Source: Cydia pomonella
Lineage: Eukaryota; Arthropoda; Insecta; Lepidoptera; Tortricidae
Direction: 5' to 3'
Length of the DNA: 64,000 nucleotides
Assembly: GCF_033807575.1 (NCBI RefSeq)
Contig: NC_084716.1
Span: 9,052,001-9,116,000, forward strand
Part shown: positions 31,501 to 41,244 of the stretch, one piece after another
Numbering within the stretch: position 1 is the first letter of the stretch
Layout: the number at the start of each line of letters is the position of its first letter
Notes under the pieces: generated by a model
Told to the model about the DNA's origin: nothing
The model's database searches: none
What the model saw: the letters and a program-made list of their open reading frames with translations, nothing else
Made by a program: the position numbers and the translations under genes

Positions 31501-33765
31501 GATTTTTGATCCTTTGGGACTAATAAACCCATGTTTGCTACCAGCTAAACTAATTTTACAGTCCTTGTGGGCTAAAAATATTTCTTGGGAAGGTCAATTA
31601 CCCGAGGACATCGAGGCTCAGTGGAACAATTTTGCTAAACAAATACCAGAAATAGTCGAAATTCGTATCCCGCGCAGAATAATATGTGATTTTTACGTCA
31701 AGGTCGAGCTACATGCTTTCAGCGATGCCAGTAATAAAGCTTATGCATCATGCATATACCTACGCTCAATTTCCAATACAGGACAGGTTAGTGTACATTT
31801 AGCATTAGCCAAAAGCAAAATTGCTCCACTGAAACAGAAATTAAGTACCCCACGCTTAGAATTACTAGGGGCCCTCTTATCGATACAACTAGCAAAAAAG
31901 GTAAAAAATTCACTGCGCTTGAATATCGATTCACAGCATTTTTGGTCTGATTCAACTATAGTTCTGTGCTGGATAAAAACATGTAAACAACAATTAAAAC
32001 AATTTGTCTACAATAGAATCACAGAAATCAATAACAACTCTGACCCCACAGATTGGCACTATGTACCCACAACCTTGAACCCTGCCGACATAGGTAGTAG
32101 GGGTCAGAGCGCATCAAACCTGAAAAATTCACCTTTGTGGTGGGAAGGACCGCCCTTCCTTCATGAAACGGAAATACAATGGCCTACTCAACCTCAAAAC
32201 TTACCTTTAGAAAATTTGCCTGAAGTCAAAATACAATGTCACGTTTCAACTGAACAATGCGAGGATAATTTTACCTCTAAATACTCAAACTTTTGTAAAT
32301 TGCAACGTATTGTAGCATACATGAATAGATTCGTTCATAACTGTAAAAATATAACAAACAAGAATACAGGTCCATTAAAGGTGTCAGAGCTTAATCTGTC
32401 TTTACAAATGTTGTGCAAACAAGTGCAGACTGACAAATTTAGCGAGCAACTCTCGCGTTTGCTAAATAAGCGCCCACTTTCTCACAAAGATACTCTGTTG
32501 AAATTTAATCCATTTGTAGATACTTTCGGAATTATGCGAGTAGGCGGTAGACTTGCAAGTTCATATTACGATTATAACACAAAACACCCTATTTTATTAC
32601 ATGCATCGCATCACATCACTAAAATATTAGTACACCATTACCATCGAATGTTAATGCACACTGGACCACAGCTGATGCTAGCAACATTACGTCACAGGTA
32701 CTGGATAATTAACGGCCGTAACCTTTGCAGACAGACTTCACAAAGCTGCATTACATGTTTAAGATATTCGGGTAAAACTCATCAGCCAATAATGGGCAAC
32801 TTGCCACTGCAAAGGGTACAGTCCGAATATGTATTTGCTAACACATCCTGTGACTACGCTGGGCCAATCCTGATAGCGAGCAGAAAGGGTCGTGGTTGTC
32901 AAATGAAGAAAGCATATATAGTTGTTTTTGTTTGTTTGGCAGTGAGGGCCGTACACTTGGAGCTCGTCACTGATTTGACAGCCATGGGCTTTATTGCCGC
33001 TTTAAATAGATTCATAGCCCGCAGAGGCAAACCAGCCACCATTTTGTCAGATAATGGTACTTGTTTCATAGGGGCTTGTAACGAATTAGCAAAGTTCCTT
33101 AAAAATAATTCTGAAGAAATAACGTCATATTCAGCTTCAAAGGAAATAGAATTCAAATTTTGTCCTGCTTATAGCCCACATTTTAATGGTTTGGCGGAGG
33201 GCGCAGTTAAGCAGGTAAAACATCATTTAAAACGAGTTACCTCAATGGCTCACTTAGATTATTAAGAGATGGTTACATTTTTGGTTCAAGTTGAAGCTTT
33301 GCTTAATTCTAGGCCTTTAACCCCTATTTCATCTGATCCGTCAGATCTTACTCCTCTCACCCCTGCGCATTTTTGATAGGCCGAACGCTCACTATGATAC
33401 CTGCTCCCTTGGTGCAAGACTCGCCGATACATACCCTAACGAGATATCAGAGAATAGAAGCACTAAAAGCGCATTTTTGGAATCGGTATTATAAGGAATT
33501 CATTTCAGAACTGCAGGTCCGAAACAAATGGCGCAGGGATGGAGGCCAGCTGAAGCTTGGCGAGATGGTTCTCGTCAAAGACGACCGCTTGCCCCCCAGC
33601 AGATGGCTGCTTGGGCGAGTCACCGCAGTCTACCCGGGCAACGACGGAGTCAGCCGCGTCGCTGACGTCACCACCACCACAGGGACGCTGAGAAGGGCCT
33701 ACAACAGGCTCTGCCCGCTCCCACTGACATTGGACCAGGATGGTCCAAGGGGGCCAGCTTGTTAA
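28532..33765 (+). pseudogene. BEL/Pao Gag-Pol polyprotein, three lesions
   Basis: The first ATG (28532) opens a lysine-rich start that meets an in-frame TAA at 28601-28603. The same frame then runs open to 33265. Domains in order: BEL gag (DUF1759-like; PTIHLPTFSGRYQDWLEY), two Cys/His knuckles (CPVCKNNHSIYQC; CTNCLRSGHDEQRC), protease LLDNGSISSFIT, reverse transcriptase (TSDVQKMYRQIY; DFYVDDYISG), RNase H (HAFSDASNKAYASCIY), integrase zinc region and core (CDYAGPI, ILSDNGTCF, GLAEGAVKQVKHH). A stop at 33263-33265 and a frame change near 33370 separate the final DUF5641-like domain (LVKDDRLPPSRWLLGRV), which ends at 33765 inside the LTR. Family knowledge: one polyprotein assembles a virus-like particle in the cytoplasm. 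Confidence 0.94.
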
Positions 33766-34025
33766 CGCGCCCCACTCGCGGACTCGCTGATCGGGTCCCC
33801 GCCTCCCGCGCTCGCTCCCCGCGGGCCGCCGCCGCCGGCCCGTCGCCTCATCGCGCGCCGGCAATTCATTCCTCCAGCGCTCTCGGCCAGAGCGCGCGCG
33901 CACACCGCTAATCAGTGCTCGCGATACACGTACCTATTTTTTATGTAATTTAATCGCTCAGACCAATATACAGTTTTAAAGTACAATTTGGTGTCGTCTT
34001 CATCATTTACGAACCTTCGTCAACA
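33760..34025 (+). repeat. 3' LTR of the BEL element
   Basis: One mismatch to the 5' LTR. Directly preceded by the purine-containing CCAAGGGGGCCAGCT; the outer flank is AGTAT. Confidence 0.95.
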
Positions 34026-34030
34026 AGTAT

Positions 34031-34312
34031 TTCTTTACGTAACTTGTCCCTCTGTGCCATTCGTTTCTCTCTGTTATCATCCACGTCTTTTAAGAATTTA
34101 ATTAAGAAATCATCTTCATCGTTATTCACTGTTTCATCCTTCCTTTTTTTTGGTGCTGGTATGGAATCTGATCCTCTACTAACTTCAGCGTCTGCACTAG
34201 AGGTAGTTTCCTCCAAAACTGACGAAAAATCAGGAGTGGGTACAACATTTGTATCTCTTTCTGTATTAGTCATGTATGGAAGTAAAAATTCCATGTGACT
34301 CATGTACTTCCA
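34031..34312 (-). pseudogene. Harbinger copy 1: MADF-type accessory protein, middle part
   Basis: The minus strand reads KPWKYMSHMEFLLPYM, then an acidic/serine linker, PAPKKRKDE and DDFLIKFLKDVDDNREKRMA, ending at the BEL insertion (KLRKEIL). A MADF gene with an (E/D)FL..YL motif and a basic stretch is the standard second gene of Harbinger elements. It is cut at 34026 by the retrotransposon. Confidence 0.65.
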
Positions 34313-34555
34313 AGGTTTAACTGCCTAACGAGTTTATCTTTCCCTTACCTAGCCTACATCCCTTATGCCACTTATCTTTTAAACCATTTTCGTAAAAAGA
34401 ATAATCAGTGTTGCCAATTTGGCATAAAATATGCCAGATCTGGCATATTTTCACTCCCTTTGGCATCAATTTTTTACATTTGTCATCTGGCATATTTTTT
34501 AGCATATTTTGTCTAAGCCAAGTTTGCACCAACTTGGTAACAACAATATGCAACG

Positions 34556-34840
34556 CGGCGAATTTGTAAGGCGAAAAATCATCGCAATTGATTGAATCTT
34601 CTGCTGAATTGATAGTAGCTTGCTCACTATTTGATTGGGATTCATTACACGTGTTTTGACTTACTGGAATTGAATCTTCAGTATCTACTACTTTCTTGTT
34701 GTCTAAAAACTGCATACTGTCAAAAAATACATATTTATATATATTGCCACCTTTAGATCCTGACTTTGTATTCTTCAATGAAGTTTTGCACCTTACATAT
34801 GCGTCTCGAGCAGTTTTCCAACGCTGTTGTACTTGCTTTT
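34556..34840 (-). pseudogene. Harbinger-type MADF domain exon
   Basis: After an acceptor (ATTTTACAG, exon start 34840) the minus strand reads KQVQQRWKTARDAYVRCK then KGGNIYKYVFFDSMQFL: the second half of a MADF DNA-binding domain (QRWK..RD.Y.R) and the following aromatic motif, then a Ser/Asn-rich linker. Sequence between 34313 and 34555, with repeated TGGCATA words, separates it from the block at 34031-34312. The two may belong to one gene split by a small insertion, or to two Harbinger copies. The acceptor faces the transposase acceptor at 34876 with about 36 bp between. Confidence 0.6.
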
Positions 34841-34876
34841 CTGTAAAATAATGAAATATTTTTATTTGTTTCAGAT

Positions 34877-35318
34877 CCCTTGTGACTGCACAAAAATACA
34901 CCGACCTTTATTTTAGCTACCGTCTTGGCACGGCAACTATTGGTGGGATCATAAAAGAAGTGTGTACAAGTATCTGGGAAGTACTTCCTGAAGAGTGCCT
35001 ATCATTACCGAATACACAGGAAGAATGGCTTAAAGTCGCTGCTGGATTTCAAAACTCAAAACGTGGCAAACTTTCCTAATTGCATCGGCTGAATAGATGG
35101 GAGGCACGTTAGAATAATCTGCCCTGAACATAGCGGAAGTTTGTTTGCAAACTACAAAAAATATTATTCTGTTGTTTTATTGGCCATGTGTGATTCTAAA
35201 TATCGCTTCACCTATATAAATGTAGGGCCATGTGGAACAGAATCCGATTCAAATGTGTTTAAAGAAAGCAGTTTATTTGCCAAATTACATAACGGGGAAA
35301 TAATGTTACCAGCTCCGA
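34877..35318 (+). pseudogene. Harbinger copy 1: transposase second exon, truncated
   Basis: A TTTGTTTCAG acceptor precedes an exon reading DLYFSYRLGTATIGGIIKEV, with IDGRHVRIICPEHSGSLFAN after a stop and frame change near 35080-35095. The first catalytic aspartate (IDGRHV) and NYKKYYSVVLLAMCDSKYRF are clear. The frame stops matching near FAKLHNGEIMLPAPK (about 35318), where hAT sequence begins, so the rest of the DDE fold is lost. Confidence 0.8.
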
Positions 35319-35346
35319 AACCGTCATCATCGTCGCTGCTCATTAA

Positions 35347-37445
35347 GATGTCGGACAACATTGATTGAATATTATCTCTGGTAGACGTGGCAGCTTCATC
35401 TACTTCAAGTAATCTAGTTCTTTTCGCTGCCGGAGAACTAGTGCTGCCAGCTTCGTTAGAGTCACCAGACTCACCTGCATCACCCAACAAAGTTATAATT
35501 TCTGACTCTACCTTTTCTTTAGTAACTTCATTAAAAAAAATTGTTTTGGAACGCGGGTCCAGATAAGTAGCAATTGAATAATAGTTGTTAAGGTGAAGCT
35601 CTCCAAACCTTGAATTTAATTGGTCTATGGTAGATTTTATTAAGTTTTAGAAATTTTCATTTGTATCTGGTTTATTGTTTTCCATCTGTAACGTATGTTT
35701 CAGGGTGTGTATCAAAGGAATGACGGATGAAATGCTGGTATTACTGTCACTCATGTTTCTAGTAATTTCTTCAAAAGGTTGAAGTAAGGACACTATTTTT
35801 TTCAGCTGTAGCCATTCTTCAGGAGAAATTTGTGGAATGTTGTGTTTACCGGCATACAGGCACAGGGAATCTTGTATTTTGATCATCCGCTCCATCATAT
35901 AAAATGTACTACTCCATCTGCAAATAAATAAATAAAAAATTAAAATATTTTGCGACATAATTTTATGGCATGTTGATATTGTCAATGATGTTAAGTAATA
36001 AATTTATCTATTTTAAAGCAGATATTAATAACAGTAAATAAATTCTAACCCGCTTTCACTCCTTTAATAAAATAAAAAAAACAATTGTGTTTCCTTTCTC
36101 AGGAGTCAATATGTCATCTATCTTTAATTCTAAATCAAAGACAGATACACAAAAAACAATTGCTTTAGATTTTATACTTAGTAATTGTAGGAACCGATTG
36201 CTGTACTTTAAAGTCTTTAAACTCTTCACTTAGTTATAAAAAAAAATATCTGCATTTCTATTTTTCAAGATATTATCAAAGACACATTACATAAGTAAGA
36301 CATAGGTAATTAAAAAACTTCTTACCGTGTAGCACACTCCTGCAACAAGCATAAAGGTTGTTGGTTGAGTTGTTCTTGTTGTATTTTTTGCAGTTCACTT
36401 TGTGCAATTTGAGAGTGATTGAAGTGAGTGCAAATTCTTTTACATTTTGCTATTAAGTTCTTGACATCTTCGTCTGATTCTAACATATTACGCACACATA
36501 TTTGTAATTGATGCACATTACAATTGATGTCAGGTATGTTGGCTAGTCGCATTGCTCTTACCATATTGGACCCGGCATCACGGATAAAGCAATGAATTTT
36601 GTCATAAATTATACCCCATTCCAGTAGCATTTCATTAACCCTTTACCAGGCTAAGGAAGATATATTTCCCACATACGGCACTTCAAACTTGTGTTCTATT
36701 TTCGATGAGTAAGACTGACATTCGATTTTCATTTTTGAACTGTCAGTCTGATAAAGGGTTAAATTTAACTTGGATCAAATCTCCTGTATGTCGGCCGTCG
36801 AATGACTGACATTTTAAAATTACTTTTATTCGTTTAAAATCTTCATCTATTCCGTGCGCGGTCAAACTCAACAGCGACACATTCGCACTTGGTTCACTCC
36901 ATATATCAGTAGTAAATGATATTTTGTGAAACATTTTTAGCAATTTACTGATTTTTTCTGCAAGTTTTGGGTACAAGTCCTCACAAAGATATGTGGTAAA
37001 AAAACTGCCTGCCCCTTAATAGGTAATTTGGTGCGATGTATTGCATCAGCCTCTTAAATCCAATTCCCTCGACAAAATTAAAAGGAAGGTCTTGCAATGC
37101 AATCATTTCTGCAATTAATTTATCAATTTCCTGGGATTTTGGATTCGACGTACACCATTTTTGGTTCTTCGTTAAAGAATCCTTTAGTGTAAGTTGTTTT
37201 TTGGCCTGTTGTGAAGGCGTCGACGTCGAGGCGGTCGAAGACTGTACGGTATTCTTTAAATTGTCTAATCTCGAAAACTCTTCGTACTCATCTTCGTGAA
37301 CCGATTTTAAATGACTTTTTAATGGAGTAGTCGTTCCGCCCTTTCTTGAGTATGTTTTCTCGCATATTTTACACTTTGCAGTGTTTGCGTCTACTTCAAT
37401 AAAGTAGTTCCATATGGGACTTACTTGAGCCTTCATCCGCTTCAC
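35347..37445 (-). pseudogene. hAT transposase (ZBED-like), with one intron and several breaks
   Basis: Starting at 37445: a BED finger, CKICEKTYSRKGGTTTPLKS with HLKSVHE, then QIDKLIAEMIALQ-type helix and GFKRLMQYIAPNY. The next pieces are KISFTTDIWSEP (36976 down), the MITE at 36639-36758, then IRDAGSNMVRAMRLANI and CNVHQLQICVRNML. A GTAAG donor after 36326 and a TTTGCAG acceptor before 35917 join CATR to WSSTFYMMERM in frame. Later QLKKIVSLLQPFEEITRNMS is present and the C-terminal acidic part ends near 35347. Small frame changes remain, and the dimerisation tail is incomplete. Not functional as read. Confidence 0.8.
36639..36758. mobile_element. 120-bp piggyBac-type MITE
   Basis: Ends CCCTTTACCAGGCTAAGG (left) and CAGTCTGATAAAGGG (right) are inverted, and TTAA lies on both sides (36635-36638, 36759-36762). 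Removal of the element and one TTAA restores reading continuity between two hAT transposase pieces, which fixes the borders. Confidence 0.88.
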
Positions 37446-37836
37446 CGTCGAATGTTACTGTCACTGTCACACTAACTAACACTAACACTTTGAAAAAACA
37501 CACTGCAGGCCGTGAACCAAAACAATAAACGAATGCACGGAGGCACACGCCGCGCGCCGCGGCTGCTGACTTTCGGCTCCGTTAAAACCTCCGCTTAAAA
37601 TTAGACGAAACCGAAGCCGGAGCCGGAGGTGTTCGCTTCAAATTAGACGAAACCGAAGCCGAAGCCGGAGGTGCGAATTCAGCCGAAAGTTTCGGTATAT
37701 CGGAGCCGAAGCCGAACCTCCGTAACATCCCTACTCTGTACCGTGGCAAGATGCTAGTATATTCTAATAAACTAGGTATACTTCCTCCGATTTATTATAG
37801 AATTTAGTAACTGGAGATCCAATGACAGCATTTTCT

Positions 37837-37929
37837 GTACAGTCGACGTCTCAGATATGTTTACACTTTTGTATCTTACTCCTTTGTAATAAGGTAAAAT
37901 GTGTAAACATATCTTTGATGTCGACTGTA
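37837..37929. mobile_element. 93-bp hairpin MITE with TGTACAGTCGAC ends
   Basis: TGTACAGTCGACGTCTCAGA and its inverted partner ending TCGACTGTACA, followed inward by TATGTTTACAC/GTGTAAACATA, fold into arms of about 31 bp with a short loop. Related ACAGTC ends occur at 62945-63068. Confidence 0.82.
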
Positions 37930-38127
37930 CAATTCCTTAACTATTTTTATACCATGACTTAGAAATTGTGAAACAGGCCCCTACAGTTTTACTGACATTA
38001 ATTTACAATAGTGACTAAATTTAAATGTTTTGTGTGAAAGGCATTTAAATGTTTTGTATGAAAAAAAAAACATAATAATAAAGAATTCGAAGTATACAAA
38101 CAAAATAACGTTATTTTATTTACTTAC

Positions 38128-38308
38128 CCGCAAGTTTCTTGTCTTTGTCAGGAAGATCGAAGAAGTTTGGAATTATTTCTTGACAAACTTCAAACCAAGC
38201 TTTTAATTTGGCATCACGGTCTTTGTATAGTTCACAAGAAAGGTCCCACAGTGGTGGACGAAGATGTACTTCAGTGATTAACCTTTCGGTATCGATACCG
38301 ATATTCAT
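38128..38308 (-). pseudogene. orphan MADF-domain first exon
   Basis: From an ATG at 38306-38308 the frame reads DTERLITEVHLRPPLWDLSC then YKDRDAKLKAWFEVC, ending at a GTAAGTA donor after 38128. It is the first half of a MADF domain, a Myb-like DNA-binding fold common in insect regulators and in Harbinger accessory genes. No second exon was found downstream, where the hAT terminus lies. It could be a decayed host gene or an orphan transposon exon. Confidence 0.6.
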
Positions 38309-38632
38309 TTTTTTGTAGGATGATACATACGCGCGTACGATCAGTCGCTCGGTCAGCGCTGCACTGAATGTATGTATATAGTCAAAGAGCATATAATCAC
38401 TACGTTTTAAGAGACGGGACTTCCATACTAGCGAGTGGAATCCCTTTGTTTCGCAAATCATTACCAAAATGTACGACAAAGAACTGTCAAAGAACCATAG
38501 TACCAACATAAGCAATTTAAATAGTGTAGTACGCTACACGCTTGCGTTTCTTATCGATATCGATAAAATGGGGAGGGTTGAAATATAGACTCTCGTCTAC
38601 AAATTTTGTACTCGAAATCAAGTTAGGATCGA

Positions 38633-38713
38633 GTCCACATTTAAGTTGTATGTTATATAGTGGATAGTTCTATGAGTGGACTAATACGTGGTCGAGCTTA
38701 ATGTGGACTCGAT
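38633..38713. repeat. short inverted repeat, 80 bp
   Basis: ATCGAGTCCACATTTAAG and the inverted CTTAATGTGGACTCGAT enclose about 45 bases. Likely a foldback element; no target duplication seen. Confidence 0.65.
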
Positions 38714-38942
38714 TTTTTTTTTAGAACACCTTGTTGTTCTTCACCACTAGGAAGGATCAAAGTAGCACTTTTTTTCCCTACTAGGAGGGATCACTTTTTT
38801 CCTCTTTTTGCATACTTCTTAGGTTAAATTATTTAATTTAATTACCATTAATTAAATTTATTTACCATAATAATTTCCTCATAGGTGATGTGAAAAGCGG
38901 TATGTAAATTTATCACGTGGTAGCAAAAATATTTCCACCTTA

Positions 38943-39064
38943 GGGTGGTATTCCACCTATCCAATTTCTTGGTCCAATGTCATTGCGTTTCACTCTGTCA
39001 TTAATCAAAATGTGAGACGCAATACACATTGGACAAAGAAATTGCATAGGTGGAATAACACCCA
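38943..39064. mobile_element. palindromic MITE, about 122 bp
   Basis: GGGTGGTATTCCACCTATCC and the inverted GGTGGAATAACACCC pair through TCCAATGT and GCGT(T/C)TCAC over about 50 bp each side. The outer bases TA are present on both sides. Confidence 0.85.
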
Positions 39065-39094
39065 TAGGCGTTAACAATTGAATCCCTCACTACG

Positions 39095-39777
39095 CTAGAA
39101 TTCTATTTTAGAATACTTCGTTACACTCAGATTGTAATTATAAAATCCTTCACAATTTTTTTTTATTTTATTAAAAGCACTATTTTCAAAATGATCTGCA
39201 GATACATGTTTCAATAAATGTAACTTTTCTATGGGAAGATGTATCAGGTCTTCGTTCCCAACAAATTTAACCCACTGCCTGCATCTGAAAACATACAGCC
39301 TTGGTTATGTACAGTTTATATTCCAAGTGTTTGCTAATGAGATGATCAACTGATTATTTAGCGCTAATATGCATCTATAAATCAAATCAAATATGTTAAA
39401 TAATGACCATTAATGCATAGATGATAGATAATTTTCCACTGAAAATCTTCGACGAATTAATTTTGTGTCATATTGCATGCAAGTTCTCAGGAAATTTCAC
39501 ATATTTTATTTAATTACTTACACTGATATACAAATAAACATACAATTATCGATAGTTTTAGTACATCCCTAGTTCACAACTAAAAATAATATATAATATC
39601 AAATTTTCGATGTGTTTAAAGCCTGCTGCACCAAAATAAGGTCAAAAGTATCTAAAGCAATACGTACCGGTCTTTATCCAAGGGAAATTTCGCCATAAAA
39701 TCCCTTTTTTCGTGATTTTCTCGAGTGGCTCGCTTGCCACATATTTCACACTTAGTAAACCGTTTTCTCGGTGGCAT
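39095..39777 (-). pseudogene. THAP-domain gene, two-exon remnant
   Basis: Exon 1 (39777-39669) opens MPPRKRFTKCEICGKRATRE and ends FPLDKDR at a GTACGT donor. Exon 2 (39284-39095, acceptor TTTTCAG) continues CRQWVKFVGNEDLIHLPIEK to HVSADHFENSAFN and stops at 39095-39097, giving about 100 residues. The C-x2-C, FPLDK, W and HF(E) positions fit a THAP zinc-binding DNA-recognition domain, found in P-element-type transposases and in regulators derived from them. The cysteine normally three residues before the last histidine (C-x2-HF) is serine here (VSADHF), so zinc binding is doubtful. No catalytic domain follows; a MITE sits just downstream. Short conserved splicing argues for a once-real gene. 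Confidence 0.68.
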
Positions 39778-40217
39778 TGTAACGAACTCGTTCTTTACTC
39801 TGATCACGGTTCACTATTTTCGATATTTTCACTAAATAATAAAGAAATTGCACGAAATACCCGAACAAAACATTGAAGCCTTCATAACAAACAAAACAAT
39901 TAGGCTGACAGTTGACTTGATGTAAACTTGACAGAATAAATAGCACTGACGTTTTATTTTTCTTCGTTGGCAAAGATTTGCGAAACAAGTTCCATACAAA
40001 ACTTATTTTGTTCCTAGTTGCGTCAGCCTGTATATAGTCACCACGCGCGTCAGTCAACCGACGTACGTCGGACCGACGAGCTCGACCGACGGTTGCCGAA
40101 CGCGCGACGTAGCTGTTTATCAGCGCTGCACTGTATTTCGTCTTACATTTTCCTTGATATAGCTACGTCCAACCGATGTCAGCGCTGAGCGTCGGTCGAG
40201 CACTGTTTCCAGCCTTA

Positions 40218-40579
40218 GGCTTGATTTCCTCCTACACTGACGTCGGTCGCGTATGACATTTAAAAATTCCCGCAGTGCGAAACCGATCGCTGTGCGGAAC
40301 AGTATCAGCCACAGTTGCCTGGTGAAACCCTTTTCCCATCGCCTGTGCCACGTACACGTGCGTACAGCGCAGCGGTTAGCTTCGCACTGAGCGCGCAATA
40401 GTGATCTATAACGCGTCAGCGCACCGACGTACGCGGCGCTGACGAGCGAGACCGACGCGTGCCATCAGCACTGCGTAGCAATAAATCTGCTGCGGACGTC
40501 CGCGTTGCAGTGCGGCGGCCCATTCATATTGTGGATATTCGTACGCGCGACCGACGTCATCGTAGGAGGAAATCAAGCC
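40218..40579. mobile_element. Harbinger-type MITE, 362 bp
   Basis: Ends GGCTTGATTTCCTCCTAC (left) and the inverted GTAGGAGGAAATCAAGCC (right) continue into GACGTCGGTCGCG. TTA lies on both sides (40215-40217, 40580-40582). The interior is rich in CGACG and GACGT words. The right TTA is also the left TTA of the neighbouring Harbinger element. Confidence 0.9.
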
Positions 40580-41244
40580 TTAAGGTCTCTGCCCACTATC
40601 CCGTAGCATACCATGACCGTGCTAGGAACGTATCCGGCACGGAAAGCAATCCGATACGCTCTATTTCGCCCACTGAAGCGGGCCGACAGCGTTCTGAACC
40701 CGTTTACAACCCGTATGTAACCCGTATTTAATCTGTATGATGCCCGTATGTAACAACGCAGAAATCCTTTCAATACACTCGTAAAGCATCGGTTCATTCT
40801 CGTACAAATATCAGTGTTGCGTAGACGCGTTAAAGTGGTGAAATATTGAAATAGTTATGGCTATAAGGAAACTAACGATTGAACAACTGGCAATGATTGC
40901 TATAATTTTGGATGAAGAGGAAGAGGAATGCCCAAAAAACACTCGACGCTACTGGATTCACAATTCTATAAAAAAACGCAAAACGGAAGGAGAATATTGG
41001 ACATTATTCAGGCACTTAGTTGATGACGAAGAAAAGTTTTTTCAGTACTTCCGAATGTGTACATTCAAATTTAACGATTTGTTGAAAAAAATTGAAAATG
41101 ACATTGTCAAAAAAAAACACAAACTTTAGAGAATGCCTGCTACTACCTAAAGAAAAGCTTGCTGTGTGTTTACGGTAAGTAAAAAACAATTTGTTTATTA
41201 TGAATATTTAATCAAACTTTTGATCTAGTATTCATGGTAAAGAT

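Larger units (their letters stand above)
27223..34025 (+). mobile_element. BEL/Pao LTR retrotransposon, recent insertion
   Basis: LTRs of 266 bp at 27223-27488 and 33760-34025 differ at one base (G/A near the 3' end) and are flanked by the 5-bp duplication AGTAT (27218-27222, 34026-34030). The 6.8-kb element has a leader of about 1 kb, gag-pol and a C-terminal domain in BEL order. It interrupts the MADF gene of Harbinger copy 1. Very similar LTRs point to recent insertion, yet the coding region carries several lesions. Confidence 0.96.
35319..37737 (-). mobile_element. second hAT transposon, truncated on the left
   Basis: A BED-finger hAT transposase on the minus strand runs back to a right terminus whose outer bases, read inward on the minus strand, are CAGAGTAGGGATGTTACGG (37737 down). 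A strong inverted/direct set of CCGAAGCCGGAG words lies just inside (37610-37720), as expected of hAT subterminal repeats. The matching left terminus is absent: the element stops abruptly at Harbinger sequence near 35318. Confidence 0.75.

Noticed and set aside
33505..33903. 132-residue arginine/glycine-rich minus-strand frame
   Set aside because: Antisense to the BEL C-terminal domain and the CpG-rich LTR; composition only.
34044..34298. 84-residue plus-strand frame
   Set aside because: Shadow of the MADF gene on the other strand.
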